Positions 16,786 through 25,549 of a stretch of 58,843 nt of DNA are shown here, in pieces; positions within the stretch are counted from its first letter, which is position 1, and the number at the start of each line of letters is the position of its first letter. The position numbers were made by a program, and so were the translations under genes. The stretch comes from an uncultured Prevotellaceae bacterium. Lineage in GTDB: Bacteria; Bacteroidota; Bacteroidia; Bacteroidales; Muribaculaceae. The notes beneath the pieces are model-generated. The model saw nothing but the letters and a program-made list of their open reading frames with translations, searched no databases and was not told the origin of the DNA. The DNA lies in contig ONKF01000028.1 of assembly GCA_900318335.1 (NCBI GenBank), forward strand, positions 1 through 58,843. Reading direction: 5' to 3'.

Positions 16786-19014
16786 CTAAGGGCGCCTCTC
16801 GCTCATGACAAATTCCAGCGTTCCACCCGCCATGATGTCTTGATGCCTGAGTTTGAAACCCTGTAGCCGCTTGCCGTTGAGGCGGATTTCCTTGACGTAT
16901 ATACCCTTGTCGCCCTTGCGGATGATGGTAAACTCCTTGCCGCCAGCCAAGTGCAGAGTGGCATGCTGGAACAGTGGAGTGCCGGTGACATATTCGGCTG
17001 CGCCCGCATTGAAGGGATAGAAGCCTAATGCCGAGAAAATGTACCACGCCGACATCTGTCCGCAATCATCATTGCCGGCATAGCCTGCCGGAGTGGCATT
17101 ATAGAATTCGGAGCGCACTTGGTTGACCAGTTCTTGAGTGCGCCAGGGGCGATCGGCGAAGTTGTAGAAATAGACGGTGTGGTGGCTGGGTTCGTTGCCG
17201 TGGGCATACTGGCCGATGAATGCCGAGGCATTGCCGTTAGTCTCACGGTTGGCGGTTTTGAGGCTGAAATTCTCATCTAATTTTTTCAGAAATGTTTTCT
17301 TGCCACCCATAAGCTCGATGAATTGCTCGGGTGCATGAGGCACAAACCACAGGTATTGCCAGGCGTTCCCCTCAATAAAGCTGTTGTCCTCATAGCTGAG
17401 CGGGTCAAATGGCTCTGCCCATTGTCCCTTGTCGTCACGTGCTCTGAAGAACCCCGTTTTTTCATCATACAGGTTTTTATAGTAAGTCGCCCGCTGGGAA
17501 AAGTGATCATAGTCGTCGTTGTGTCCCAGACGCGCGGCAACGGCAGCGACGCACCAGTCGTCAAATGCCTGTTCCAGTGTGATGGAAACCGAAGATCCTT
17601 GCCTGTTGCAGGGCATGTAACCCAGTTTTTCCCACAGGTCAAACGGCGAGTTGGTGTGCGGCCTTGTGCTACTCTCGACCATCGCTTGATAGGCTTTCTC
17701 AACATCGATGCCGGGCAAATCGGCGAGGATGGCGTCGGCGATGACCGGGATGGCATGGTTGCCTATCATGCAGTAGTTCTCTTGTCCCCACAGGTCCCAG
17801 ATAGGTAGGTAGCCATAGGTGTCGTGATGGCGCACCATGTCGTTCACAAACTGTGCCGCCAGGTCGGGTTTGAGCAAGAGGTAAAGCGGATGTGCGGCGC
17901 GGAAGGTGTCCCACAGCGAGAATGTGGAGTGGTAACTCTGCCCCTTGGGCATCTGGCGTATTTCGTAGTTGGTGTCCATGTATCGGCCATCGACATCGCT
18001 CATGGTGTTGGGCTGCAACAACACGTGGTAGAGTCCGGTGTAGAAAATCTGCTTTTGCTCATCTGTGCCGTCAATATCGATGCATGACAGCTGCCGCTGC
18101 CACTCGTCGTGGGCTTGACGAACATATAGGTCAAAATCCCAGCCTGGAGCTTCGGCGGCGAGGTTTCGACGTGCTCCGTCGATATCGACTGCCGAGAGGG
18201 CGACCTTGACCGTCAATTGACTATCACCTGCAGTGTCAAACGACAATGCGCAGCGCAGCGTGCGCCCATTGATTACCGTAGCATCACCCACTGTACGCGT
18301 GCCGTCCATGAGCAGGTGCCCGGTGATGGGGCGGGAAAATTCGGCGCGGAAATAGACTTTGCGCAGCTTGGCCCAGCCGGTGATGACGCGGTAGCCTTCA
18401 ACCGTGTGGTCATCGACAAGGCGGATCTGGGCTTGGATGATGTCGTAACTGCGGCGCCCGCTATAATAGGCTTGGCCGCGAAAGGTGGAGTGGTCCAGGT
18501 CAAGAATGACCTGTTGCGGCTTCGCTTGGGGGAAAGTATAGCGGTGGATGCCAGCACGGGTGGTAGCGCTTAGCTCGGCTTTTACTCCGCTTTCCTGAAG
18601 TATAACACTATAGTATCCTGGCCGTGCCGCTTCTTGCTTGTGTGAAAAAGTCTGCCCGAAGTTGCCTGTCGCCAGATACTCTGGAGTCACATTCCAGGTC
18701 ACTGGCATGAGCGAGATGTCAAACAGGTCGGTACAGCCCGTGCCGCTCAAGTGGGTGTGGGAGATGGCGTAGATGCTGTCACGGTTGTAGTCATAGCCAG
18801 AGCAGGGATCCCAGGTCACCATCTGTTCGGTGTCGGGACTCACCTGCACCATTCCCTGGGGCATCGTGGCTCCGGGGAACGTGCTGCCGCTCAAGGCACC
18901 GGTGGAATCGGTCTGCGTGCCGATAAACGGATTGACATATCGGGTGTAATCGGTTGTGGTGGCTTGGAGCAGCAATGCGCTCCATAGGGCTAAGAGTAAG
19001 ATAGTCTGTTTCAT
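16786..19014 (-). CDS. GH92 family alpha-mannosidase (secreted)
   Basis: A 742-aa glycoside hydrolase of family 92, which removes alpha-linked mannose, typically 1,2-, from N-glycans or yeast mannan in a calcium-dependent reaction. The signal peptide ends near LLLQATT. The family's start YVNPFIGT, the SGSTFPGATMPQGMVQVSPD segment and the SHTHLSGTGC motif are present. The catalytic-domain blocks GYLPIWDLWGQENYCMIGNHA, HTVYFYNFADRPW and NDDCGQMSAWYIFSALGFYP are also present. It stands alone, with no SusC/SusD pair nearby, and is transcribed divergently from hflX. Confidence 0.95.
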   Translation of the reverse strand: MKQTILLLALWSALLLQATTTDYTRYVNPFIGTQTDSTGALSGSTFPGATMPQGMVQVSPDTEQMVTWDPCSGYDYNRDSIYAISHTHLSGTGCTDLFDISLMPVTWNVTPEYLATGNFGQTFSHKQEAARPGYYSVILQESGVKAELSATTRAGIHRYTFPQAKPQQVILDLDHSTFRGQAYYSGRRSYDIIQAQIRLVDDHTVEGYRVITGWAKLRKVYFRAEFSRPITGHLLMDGTRTVGDATVINGRTLRCALSFDTAGDSQLTVKVALSAVDIDGARRNLAAEAPGWDFDLYVRQAHDEWQRQLSCIDIDGTDEQKQIFYTGLYHVLLQPNTMSDVDGRYMDTNYEIRQMPKGQSYHSTFSLWDTFRAAHPLYLLLKPDLAAQFVNDMVRHHDTYGYLPIWDLWGQENYCMIGNHAIPVIADAILADLPGIDVEKAYQAMVESSTRPHTNSPFDLWEKLGYMPCNRQGSSVSITLEQAFDDWCVAAVAARLGHNDDYDHFSQRATYYKNLYDEKTGFFRARDDKGQWAEPFDPLSYEDNSFIEGNAWQYLWFVPHAPEQFIELMGGKKTFLKKLDENFSLKTANRETNGNASAFIGQYAHGNEPSHHTVYFYNFADRPWRTQELVNQVRSEFYNATPAGYAGNDDCGQMSAWYIFSALGFYPFNAGAAEYVTGTPLFQHATLHLAGGKEFTIIRKGDKGIYVKEIRLNGKRLQGFKLRHQDIMAGGTLEFVMSERRP

Positions 19015-19320
19015 ATATCCGTAGCAGTTGGTTTCTCACATTTGGGTGAATTTGGCTGAGCCTCAGCGATTGGGAGTGCGCTCTCATTACGTTAGGCTTG
19101 CACAAATTTTGTGGTGACAAAATTAAAAAAAATTAGTGCAAGTCGAATACAGAACATAAGAATTCATTACTTTTTTATGTTGAGACGCAGCCGAATTTAT
19201 CCAAAAACCGCAGCTTTTTAGTAACTTTGCACCAAAATTTGTGCAAACTGAAGACCATGATGCTTGCATCAATGGTTGAAGTGCCGCCAAATTTATCCAA
19301 ATAATAAAAAATGTGACTCT
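19015..19320. other. Divergent intergenic region, GH92 / hflX, with an inverted repeat
   Basis: These 306 bases hold no gene. A minus-strand TAATTTTG box (19118-19125) could serve GH92, and a plus-strand TAACTTTG box (19222-19229) could serve hflX. TTGCACAAATTTTGTGGTG at 19098-19116 is almost the exact reverse complement of CACCAAAATTTGTGCAA at 19230-19246. These arms flank both -7 boxes, so a shared regulator or a large hairpin is possible. Confidence 0.5.
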
Positions 19321-20562
19321 ATGGGACTGATTGACGACAGTAAACGCATCAACGACATTGACGTAAAAGAGGAGCGCGCCGTCCTCGTGGGACTGATCAC
19401 GCCACAGCAGGGTGAGGCCAAGACCAGGGAATATCTTGACGAACTCGAATTCCTTGCCGAGACGGCAGGAGCCGTCACCGTGCGCACTTTCCTGCAGCGC
19501 TGCGATGGCCCTAACAGCACCTCCTATGTCGGCAAGGGCAAATTGGAAGAAATTGTTGCCTACGTCGAGGAGAATGACATCAGTCTGGTCATCTTTGACG
19601 ATGACCTCACGCCCAAGCAAGTTGCCTTTATCGAGAAGGAAGTCAAGGTCAAGACACTCGACCGCACGAGCCTCATCCTTGACATCTTTGCCAAGCGGGC
19701 TCAGACCGCCAGTGCCAAGATGCAGGTCGAGCTGGCCCAGTACCAGTACTTGCTGCCGCGATTGACGGGCATGTGGACCCACCTCGAGCGCCAGCGAGGC
19801 GGTATCGGTATGCGCGGTCCTGGTGAGACCCAGATCGAGACCGACCGCCGTATCGTCAAGACCAAGATATCCCTTCTTAAGGAGAAATTGGCTCAACTCG
19901 ATAAGCAGAAGATAACCCAGCGCAAGAACCGTGGCAAGCTCACCCGCATCGCTCTCGTGGGTTATACCAACGTGGGCAAATCCACCCTGATGAACGTGCT
20001 GAGCAAGAGCGAGGTGTTTGCCGAGAACAAACTCTTTGCGACGCTCGACACCACAGTCCGCAAGGTGGTGATTTCCAACCTGCCTTTCCTGTTGACCGAC
20101 ACCGTCGGCTTTATCCGCAAGTTGCCCACCCACCTGGTGGAATCCTTCAAAAGCACCCTCGACGAGGTGCGCGACAGCGACATCCTGGTACACGTCGTGG
20201 ACATCTCACATCCCCAGTTCGAGGAACAGATCGAAGTGGTGAACCGCACCCTGCAGGAGGTGTGTGACGCGGGCGACAAGGAAATGATTATGGTATTCAA
20301 CAAGATTGACCAGTTCACCTATACCCCCAAGGACGAGGACGACCTCACCCCACGCCTGCGGGAGAATATCCCCCTCGAGGAACTGCAGGAATCATGGATG
20401 GCCCGCCTGGGCGAAAACTGCGTCTTCATCAGCGCTAAGAAGCAGCTGAACATCGATGCCCTCAAGAAATTGTTGTACAACAAGGCCAAGGCTGTCCACA
20501 CAGCCCGCTTCCCCTACAACGACTTCCTTTTCCAAACCTACGACGACCTCACTACCGAATAA
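19321..20562 (+). CDS. hflX: Ribosome-associated GTPase HflX
   Basis: HflX is a GTPase that binds 50S/70S ribosomes and splits stalled or hibernating ones under stress. The 413-aa protein has the N-terminal HflX domain (STSYVGKGKLEEI, RTSLILDIFAKRAQTASAKMQ), then the linker with QRGGIGMRGPGETQIETDRR. The GTPase domain follows: G1 GYTNVGKST (about 214-222), G3 DTVGFIRKLP, G4 NKID. An upstream ATG at 19264 would add 19 residues but lacks family similarity, so 19321 is chosen. Promoter box TAACTTTG at 19222-19229. Confidence 0.95.
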   Translation: MGLIDDSKRINDIDVKEERAVLVGLITPQQGEAKTREYLDELEFLAETAGAVTVRTFLQRCDGPNSTSYVGKGKLEEIVAYVEENDISLVIFDDDLTPKQVAFIEKEVKVKTLDRTSLILDIFAKRAQTASAKMQVELAQYQYLLPRLTGMWTHLERQRGGIGMRGPGETQIETDRRIVKTKISLLKEKLAQLDKQKITQRKNRGKLTRIALVGYTNVGKSTLMNVLSKSEVFAENKLFATLDTTVRKVVISNLPFLLTDTVGFIRKLPTHLVESFKSTLDEVRDSDILVHVVDISHPQFEEQIEVVNRTLQEVCDAGDKEMIMVFNKIDQFTYTPKDEDDLTPRLRENIPLEELQESWMARLGENCVFISAKKQLNIDALKKLLYNKAKAVHTARFPYNDFLFQTYDDLTTE

Positions 20563-20574
20563 TCCCTTTTCATT

Positions 20575-21111
20575 ATGGCTAACCCTACTAATAAACAGGA
20601 ATTGCTGGCAGCCATCGCCGATGGTTATGCCAAATTGTGTGACCAGATGGCTAAGATGAGCGACGAGGAGAAGGCAAAGCCTTTTGACTTCGCTGCCGAT
20701 CCCAAGAAATGCGGCGTCCGGTGGCAGTATGACCGTTGCCTGCGTGACTTGCTCATTCACCTCCACGAGTGGCAGGTGCTCATGCGCGAGTTTGTGCAGA
20801 ACATCCGCGAAGGCCACCCCAGGGACTATCTGCCCGATGAATACCGCCGCAACTATCACGAGATGGACAAGATGCTGGTAGAGAAACATCAGGGCACGCC
20901 ACTCGAGGATGCGGATCGACTGTTGCGCCAGACCCATGAGGAGATGTTAAGCCTTGCCGACAGTTTCACCGATGAGGAACTTTTCACCAAAGGCTTCTAC
21001 AAGAACACTTATACCACCACCATGGCGGCCTACTTTGTGAGCGTCACCTCCAGCCCCTACGGCCAGGCGGTAAAACTCCTTAAAACCCACCAAAAAAACT
21101 GCCGCAAGTAA
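20575..21111 (+). CDS. ClbS/DfsB-family four-helix-bundle protein
   Basis: A 178-aa soluble protein of the DinB-like ClbS/DfsB (DUF1706) family. It begins with the family pattern NKQELLAAIADGYAKL, and the WQYDRCLRDLLIHLHEWQ region is the typical helix with its conserved D-x-x-x-H pattern. The founder ClbS is a hydrolase that protects against colibactin, but most members have no known substrate. It is 12 bases after hflX, so it is co-transcribed with it. Confidence 0.8.
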   Translation: MANPTNKQELLAAIADGYAKLCDQMAKMSDEEKAKPFDFAADPKKCGVRWQYDRCLRDLLIHLHEWQVLMREFVQNIREGHPRDYLPDEYRRNYHEMDKMLVEKHQGTPLEDADRLLRQTHEEMLSLADSFTDEELFTKGFYKNTYTTTMAAYFVSVTSSPYGQAVKLLKTHQKNCRK

Positions 21112-21180
21112 CGGATCCGATCATTCATGGCATGATTATTGCTGGTCAATAAGATGTAATATAGATTAAGGCAAAAGACT

Positions 21181-21657
21181 ATGAGACGATTATTGCATTT
21201 GGCCCTGATTGGCGTATTGATGTTGACCTTCACGGGATGTAAAGAGAATTATTCGGTGGGAGAAAAGGTGGGTAACCTGATTGAGTTTACCAAGAAAGGT
21301 GTCTTCTGGGACTCGTGGGAGGGTCGAATGAACCTCACCCAGACGGGTATGAACACGAGCGGTGAGCCTTTCCAGTTCTCATTTGATAACGACCGCAACG
21401 ACCAGGACTCGCTGGTTCAACTGCTCTATCAGGCTCAGGTCGAGGGATGGAAAGTGAAATTGAAATACCACGCCGTTTGGGGCTTCAAGAACGTCTTCTC
21501 CAACAGGGGCGAGACCGACTATTTCGTTGATGACGTCGAGGTGCTCGACAAGGACTTTGCCAATCCGCTTCGCCAGATGGGTGACCGTCAGGGCCATGTG
21601 GTGGATACCGTCTGGGTCGTTGTCGATAAGGCCGAGATGCTCAAGCACATGAAGTAG
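21181..21657 (+). CDS. Conserved lipoprotein of unknown function
   Basis: A 158-aa lipoprotein (signal MRRLLHLALIGVLMLTFTGC, lipobox FTGC). The mature part begins ENYSVGEKVGNLIEFTKKGVFWDSWEGRM. This resembles a widespread small family of unknown role that is often mis-annotated after phage or dehydrogenase proteins; that resemblance is from memory. The rest is beta-rich. It is followed after 24 bases by the metallo-hydrolase gene. Confidence 0.7.
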   Translation: MRRLLHLALIGVLMLTFTGCKENYSVGEKVGNLIEFTKKGVFWDSWEGRMNLTQTGMNTSGEPFQFSFDNDRNDQDSLVQLLYQAQVEGWKVKLKYHAVWGFKNVFSNRGETDYFVDDVEVLDKDFANPLRQMGDRQGHVVDTVWVVVDKAEMLKHMK

Positions 21658-21681
21658 CAGGGCCTCATCATTATCTGGACG

Positions 21682-22350
21682 ATGTTACGGATTAAAAGAT
21701 TTGAATTCAATCGCCTCTGGACAAACTGCTATGTCGTGAGTGATGGCACAGGGGAATGTGCTATCATTGACCCGTGTGCGCAGAGCAGATATGATCGGGC
21801 GATATTTCGCAATTATATACGCGACGAGAAGTTGAAACCCGTCAGGTGTCTGTTGACCCATGCCCATTGGGACCACTTGCTCTCATGTTTTCAGGTCCGC
21901 GATGAATATGGCCTGTTGCCCGAGGTGCATCACCGTGATAAACTGTGGATGGATCGTATGGAATCAAGAATCGAAGAGGTGTTTGGCCCGGGCATGTTTA
22001 AGCATGACATTGTCATGCCCGAACACTATCTCGAGGATAACGAGGTCATCAGTTTCGGCGAGCACGAGTTGGTCACGTTGCACACCCCAGGGCATTCTCC
22101 TGGTAGTGTCGTTTACTATTGCGCTCAGGAGAAGCAGGCTTTTACTGGCGACACGCTCTTCAAGTGCGACATTGGCCGCAGCGATTTATTGTTCGGGTGG
22201 ATTCAGGACTTGATGGAGAGCCTGGAGTTATTGGTCCGTCAACTTCCTGACGATTGCACCATCTGGCCCGGCCATGATATGGAATCGACCATCGGATATG
22301 AGAAGGCCAATAATCCCTTTATTAAAAAGTATATAGCCACAGGAAACTGA
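21682..22350 (+). CDS. Metallo-beta-lactamase-fold hydrolase (glyoxalase II-like)
   Basis: A 222-aa cytoplasmic protein with the dinuclear-zinc signature THAHWDH. A third histidine is in TPGHSPGSVVYY, the bridging aspartate is in FTGDTLF and the last histidine in WPGHDMEST. The overall plan matches the hydroxyacylglutathione-hydrolase-like subgroup, common in Bacteroidales. The substrate is not predictable. No signal peptide. Confidence 0.88.
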   Translation: MLRIKRFEFNRLWTNCYVVSDGTGECAIIDPCAQSRYDRAIFRNYIRDEKLKPVRCLLTHAHWDHLLSCFQVRDEYGLLPEVHHRDKLWMDRMESRIEEVFGPGMFKHDIVMPEHYLEDNEVISFGEHELVTLHTPGHSPGSVVYYCAQEKQAFTGDTLFKCDIGRSDLLFGWIQDLMESLELLVRQLPDDCTIWPGHDMESTIGYEKANNPFIKKYIATGN

Positions 22351-22388
22351 AATCGGCTATTCAACTGTCGTCTCAACAGGCAGTGCTA

Positions 22389-23282
22389 TCAACCGTAATG
22401 AGCGGTCCTCCATCTTTTTAGTAATGGGAAGAAGTTCTGCATCATTTGCTTGTATTCCTCACGCGTCATGGGTTTGGGCTGCTGCTTGTTGACCTCGTCA
22501 ACAAACTGGGCACAATGTTCAATCATCTCCTCCATTGTACATTCCTGCAGGAATTTGCCTCCCTGGTAACAGTATCTGCAATAATCGTAGTTGATGCTCC
22601 CGTCAGTGTTGGTGCCGCAGTCATCCGCGCTGGTCAGTGGCATGCCGCAACTCTGGCAGAACTGGGGAAGTTGGCCGGGTTGGAAGGCCTTCTCTTTTGC
22701 CGGGAAGGTAGCCTCGTAGGCTTCAAAGGCTTCGGGATGCACATCGGCGACAAAGTATCCCTTGGGTGGGCAGTAGGTTGCCTCGATTCCGTTTAGCCAG
22801 CCGGGAACGAGTTCCTGGGCGAGAAAGTACGGCACCACGGCGTCTCGTGGCTCGGCATGGTAATGAACGCCTAACTTACTGGCAAGGTCAAAACCCGCCA
22901 GACGGTAGAAATCGATGTTCCCCTCCATGCAGATAAAGCCGACACCCAGTTCACGGGCCTTTTCCAAAGAGTGGTTCAGCAACTTCAGTCCGTAGCCTTT
23001 CCGCTTATAGTCAGGGTGGATGCAAATCGGGCCAAAGGTCCACGAGGGGCGTTTGGTCCCATCGTCAAGGACCAGTTCTGCTTTTGAATACATCACGTGG
23101 CCAATGATCTTGCCGTCCTCCTCCATTACAAAGTCCAGTTCGGGGATAAAGTCGGGGTTATTCCTGTACTGGTTGAGTACAAAGTGCTCGGTACATCCTG
23201 GACGATAAACATTCCAGAATGCCTCGCGCGTGAGATTCTCCACCTCGCGGTAATCTTTAGGTTGTTCTAATCTGATGGTCAT
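22389..23282 (-). CDS. GNAT N-acetyltransferase fused to a putative zinc ribbon
   Basis: A 297-aa protein in two parts. Residues about 1-180 form a YhbS-like GNAT domain; the acetyl-CoA-binding segment is FGPICIHPDYKRKGYGLKLL. Residues about 215-297 form a zinc-ribbon domain with CQSCGMPL, then CGTN, then DYCRYCYQGGKF, followed by a helical tail. The C-terminal part alone is a known stand-alone family (Zn_ribbon_2). ATG 23282 is used because the frame upstream has only a TTG. The substrate is unknown. Confidence 0.85.
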   Translation of the reverse strand: MTIRLEQPKDYREVENLTREAFWNVYRPGCTEHFVLNQYRNNPDFIPELDFVMEEDGKIIGHVMYSKAELVLDDGTKRPSWTFGPICIHPDYKRKGYGLKLLNHSLEKARELGVGFICMEGNIDFYRLAGFDLASKLGVHYHAEPRDAVVPYFLAQELVPGWLNGIEATYCPPKGYFVADVHPEAFEAYEATFPAKEKAFQPGQLPQFCQSCGMPLTSADDCGTNTDGSINYDYCRYCYQGGKFLQECTMEEMIEHCAQFVDEVNKQQPKPMTREEYKQMMQNFFPLLKRWRTAHYG

Positions 23283-23303
23283 AATAATCAACGTGTTGTA
23301 AAA

Positions 23304-23588
23304 CTAAGGGTTGTAGTAATCCTTGTGGTAGTAGGCGAGTAACTCTTGCAGGTGGCGGTAGGCCTCGGCAGCAGGACCGTCGGGGTCAAGCTCCATGGCC
23401 TCCAGGTAGCTGTTAAGCGCCATTCTCACATTGCCATTCTGGCGGTAAGCGTTGCCGCGCAGGTAATAAGCATTGGCCAATGTCTCTTTGGCAACGCCTT
23501 TGCTCTCAACGATTTCGTTTGCGGCGCTGAGCGCCTCTTCACCTTCGCTGCGCGAGAGCATATCTTTTATTTCTTGAATGGTTTTCAT
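23304..23588 (-). CDS. Small TPR protein, copy 1
   Basis: A 94-aa soluble protein. The core is a TPR-like helix pair (LANAYYLRGNAYRQNGNVRMA then LNSYLEAMELDPDGPAAEAY). The N-terminus is IQEIKDMLSRSEGEEALSAA and the C-terminus is aromatic (HKDYYNP). It is about 90% identical to the gene at 27120-27404, and a decayed third copy is at 24970-25120. It is divergent from the repeated leader beginning at 23623. Its function is not known. Confidence 0.8.
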   Translation of the reverse strand: MKTIQEIKDMLSRSEGEEALSAANEIVESKGVAKETLANAYYLRGNAYRQNGNVRMALNSYLEAMELDPDGPAAEAYRHLQELLAYYHKDYYNP

Positions 23589-24020
23589 TTTGCCCTATTA
23601 TTTTAAGGGCTAAAATTACACCAATTTCGGTAAAAAACATTACCTTTGCCAAAATTTATTTTGCTTTTGGGCTTCTACAGATCTCGACCAAGATGAATTG
23701 GTTTTTTCATACTCTCAAGGGTAAGAGTCCTCTTATACCGTGATAGCGAGAGAAAAACCATCTTGAAGAATTGCAGGAACCTGAATGTCGCTGATGGGCG
23801 GGAAATGCGTCTTTATCGATGCTCAGTAGCATGAGTTAACTACCCTCTCAAGACATTGTTTGCTTAACAAGGCCTGGGCTGTTCACAATGCCCGTCCCCC
23901 CCCTTGCGACGACTTGGAAGAAGATTAGAATAATTGATAAGAGTGCCATGCCAGGGGGATTAAATGGGTTCTGCCCTTTGGGTGGTTATGAAATGTATTT
24001 AGAACCCCTAATTACCATCT
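23589..24020 (+). other. Long leader of the first dockerin-protein gene
   Basis: These 432 bases lie between the small TPR gene and the dockerin gene. From 23623 onward they are repeated at 25153-25549. After a -7 box TACCTTTG (23641-23648) there are about 370 bases with no convincing gene, holding short hairpins such as ATGCTcagtAGCAT near 23820 and GGGCtgttcacaatGCCC near 23877. They are probably a long 5' untranslated leader. Confidence 0.5.
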
Positions 24021-24080
24021 ATGAAAAAAATATCTCTTTTCATGCTTGTGCTGGCAATGGCATTTCCCATCAGTGCCAGT
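23623..24080 (+). repeat. Long direct repeat, copy A (promoter, leader and signal-peptide region)
   Basis: About 458 bases, from AATTTCGG through the -7 box, the untranslated leader and the first 20 or so codons of the secreted protein. It recurs with few differences at 25153-25609. The two copies are about 1530 bases apart in the same orientation, a mark of recent tandem duplication. Shorter similarity to the promoter portion occurs at 27435-27475. Confidence 0.9.
23641..23648 (+). promoter_or_regulatory. -7 box in leader copy A
   Basis: The octamer TACCTTTG matches the Bacteroidetes TAnnTTTG element. The equivalent positions in the other copies are TATCTTTG at 25171-25178 and at 27457-27464. 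Transcription would begin near 23655, giving a leader of about 365 bases to the ATG at 24021. Confidence 0.6.
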
Positions 24081-24878
24081 GAAACGCCGCTGGTTGGCGA
24101 CGTAAACGGCGATGGCAAGATTGCTATCACCGACGTGACCGCACTTATTGACTATCTGCTGACTAATGACGCCTCTCTGATTGTGATGGAGAACGCCGAC
24201 GTGAATCCTGACGGCAAGGTTGCCATCACCGACGTGACCGCACTGATTGACATCCTCTTGGCAGGAGAGACACCTGAGCCCGATAATGACTACGTTGACC
24301 TGGGCTTGCCCAGCGGTACGCTGTGGGCAACACGCAACGTGGGTGCCGAGAATCCCGAGGACTGTGGCGACTACTACTCCTGGGGCGAAGTAGAAACCAA
24401 GAGCAATTATGCTGCGAGCTACTACAAGTGGTGTCACGTTGTGAATAGTATTATTAAATTAACCAAGTACTGCACCAAGGCCGCTAACGGCTACGAAAAC
24501 TTTGTTGACTCTCTGGTCGTAATGGAACCTGAAGATGATGTCGCCCGTCTTAAATATCCCAACGGTCAAATGCCCTCCCCCGAACAACTCACTGAATTGA
24601 TTGATACTTGCACTTGGGCCTGGACCGAAGTAAACGGCATGAATGGTTATATGGTTACTGGCCCCAACGGGAACTCAATGTTCTTGCCCGCTGCTGGTTA
24701 TCGCACGCAAACAAGTATTAAAAGTGTTGGTGTGACCGGTAATTATTGGCTGAACTCAATTCAGCCTATTGCCCCGCTCAACGCCAGGAAAATCAACTTT
24801 TCTGCAACTTTGTATAATTTGAACGGATCCAGCCGTCAACTCGGATATACTATCCGTGCTGTGCGTGTACGAGATTAA
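24021..24878 (+). CDS. Secreted protein with two dockerin repeats and a DLGLPSGTLWAT-type domain
   Basis: A 285-aa secreted protein. The signal peptide is MKKISLFMLVLAMAFPISAS. Two dockerin-like calcium-binding repeats follow at about 26-48 (GDVNGDGKIAITDVTALIDYLL) and 59-81 (ADVNPDGKVAITDVTALIDILL). From residue 91 comes a Bacteroidales domain beginning YVDLGLPSGTLWATRNVGAENPE and ending in a GYTIRAVRVRD strand; it resembles the Fibrobacter succinogenes major paralogous/DUF1566-like group. Dockerins normally bind cohesins, but none is in the window. It is a paralogue of the gene at 25550 and has a terminator at 24910-24956. Confidence 0.85.
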   Translation: MKKISLFMLVLAMAFPISASETPLVGDVNGDGKIAITDVTALIDYLLTNDASLIVMENADVNPDGKVAITDVTALIDILLAGETPEPDNDYVDLGLPSGTLWATRNVGAENPEDCGDYYSWGEVETKSNYAASYYKWCHVVNSIIKLTKYCTKAANGYENFVDSLVVMEPEDDVARLKYPNGQMPSPEQLTELIDTCTWAWTEVNGMNGYMVTGPNGNSMFLPAAGYRTQTSIKSVGVTGNYWLNSIQPIAPLNARKINFSATLYNLNGSSRQLGYTIRAVRVRD

Positions 24879-24909
24879 AACTTTCTTCTCTCTCGAGAAA
24901 TATGACTTG

Positions 24910-24956
24910 CGCCGCTTGTCGACCCGCAGACTGGGTACCGACAAGCGGCGTTTTTT
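24910..24956 (+). terminator. Terminator after the first dockerin-protein gene
   Basis: CGCCGCTTGTCG (24910-24921) pairs perfectly with CGACAAGCGGCG (24939-24950), followed by six T residues. Confidence 0.9.
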
Positions 24957-24969
24957 ATAAAAGAGATTA

Positions 24970-25120
24970 TAGTAGTCCTTATTGTAGAAGTCAGGGAGTC
25001 CCTGGATGTGCCATCAAGCCTCGGCTGGTGACCTGTGATGGGCAAGATTCATGGCTTCCAACCAACTTATTACCCATGTTGCGCAAGAGCATTTCTTTTA
25101 TTGCTTTTATGGTTTTCGGT
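24970..25120 (-). pseudogene. Decayed remnant of the small TPR gene (copy 2)
   Basis: Read on the minus strand, the 24970-25060 part matches the C-terminal coding end of the TPR genes at 23304 and 27120 (the segments GTCCTTATTGTAGAAGTC, TGGATGTGCC and GCCTCGGCTG are shared with small changes). The 25079-25118 part matches their N-terminal end. The middle is deleted and the frame is broken. Its place just upstream of leader copy B mirrors copy 1 before leader copy A, so it belongs to the duplicated unit. Confidence 0.8.
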
Positions 25121-25549
25121 AAATTCCAGTTTGTCAGTCGATAATAGTTATGAATTTCGGGAAAAAACATTATCTTTGCCAAAATTTATTTTGTTTTTGG
25201 TTTCTATAGATTTCAACAAGATAAATTGGTTTTTTCATACTCTCAAGGGTAAGAATCCTCTCATACCGCGATAGCGAGAGAAAAACCATCTTGAAGAATT
25301 GCAGGAAACCGGAATGTCGCTGATGGGCGGGAAATGCGTCTTTATCGATGCTTAGAAGCATGAAATAACGACCTTCTATAGACATTGTTTGCTTAACAAG
25401 GCCGGGGCTGTTCACAATGCCCGTCCCTCCCTTGCGACGACTTGGAAGAAGATAAGTATAATTGATAAGAGTGCCATGCCAGGGGGATTAAATGGGTTCT
25501 GCTCTTTGGTTGGCTATGAAATTTTTTTTTGAACCCACAATTACCATCT
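25121..25549 (+). other. Long leader of the second dockerin-protein gene
   Basis: A gene-free 429-base stretch; from 25153 it is leader copy B, with the -7 box TATCTTTG at 25171-25178. The hairpin near 25350 keeps the ATGCT/AGCAT stem while its loop differs from copy A. Open frames inside it are not conserved between the copies. Confidence 0.5.

Noticed and set aside
20575-21111. Colibactin resistance function for the ClbS-like gene
   Set aside because: Family membership alone does not show this substrate, and there is no colibactin-type cluster here.
23888-24082. Small plus-strand frame inside leader copy A
   Set aside because: It is not preserved in copy B, where indels break it, so it is not a leader peptide.
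25170-25415. Minus-strand frame inside leader copy B
   Set aside because: Not preserved in copy A and no known family; the region reads better as an untranslated leader.
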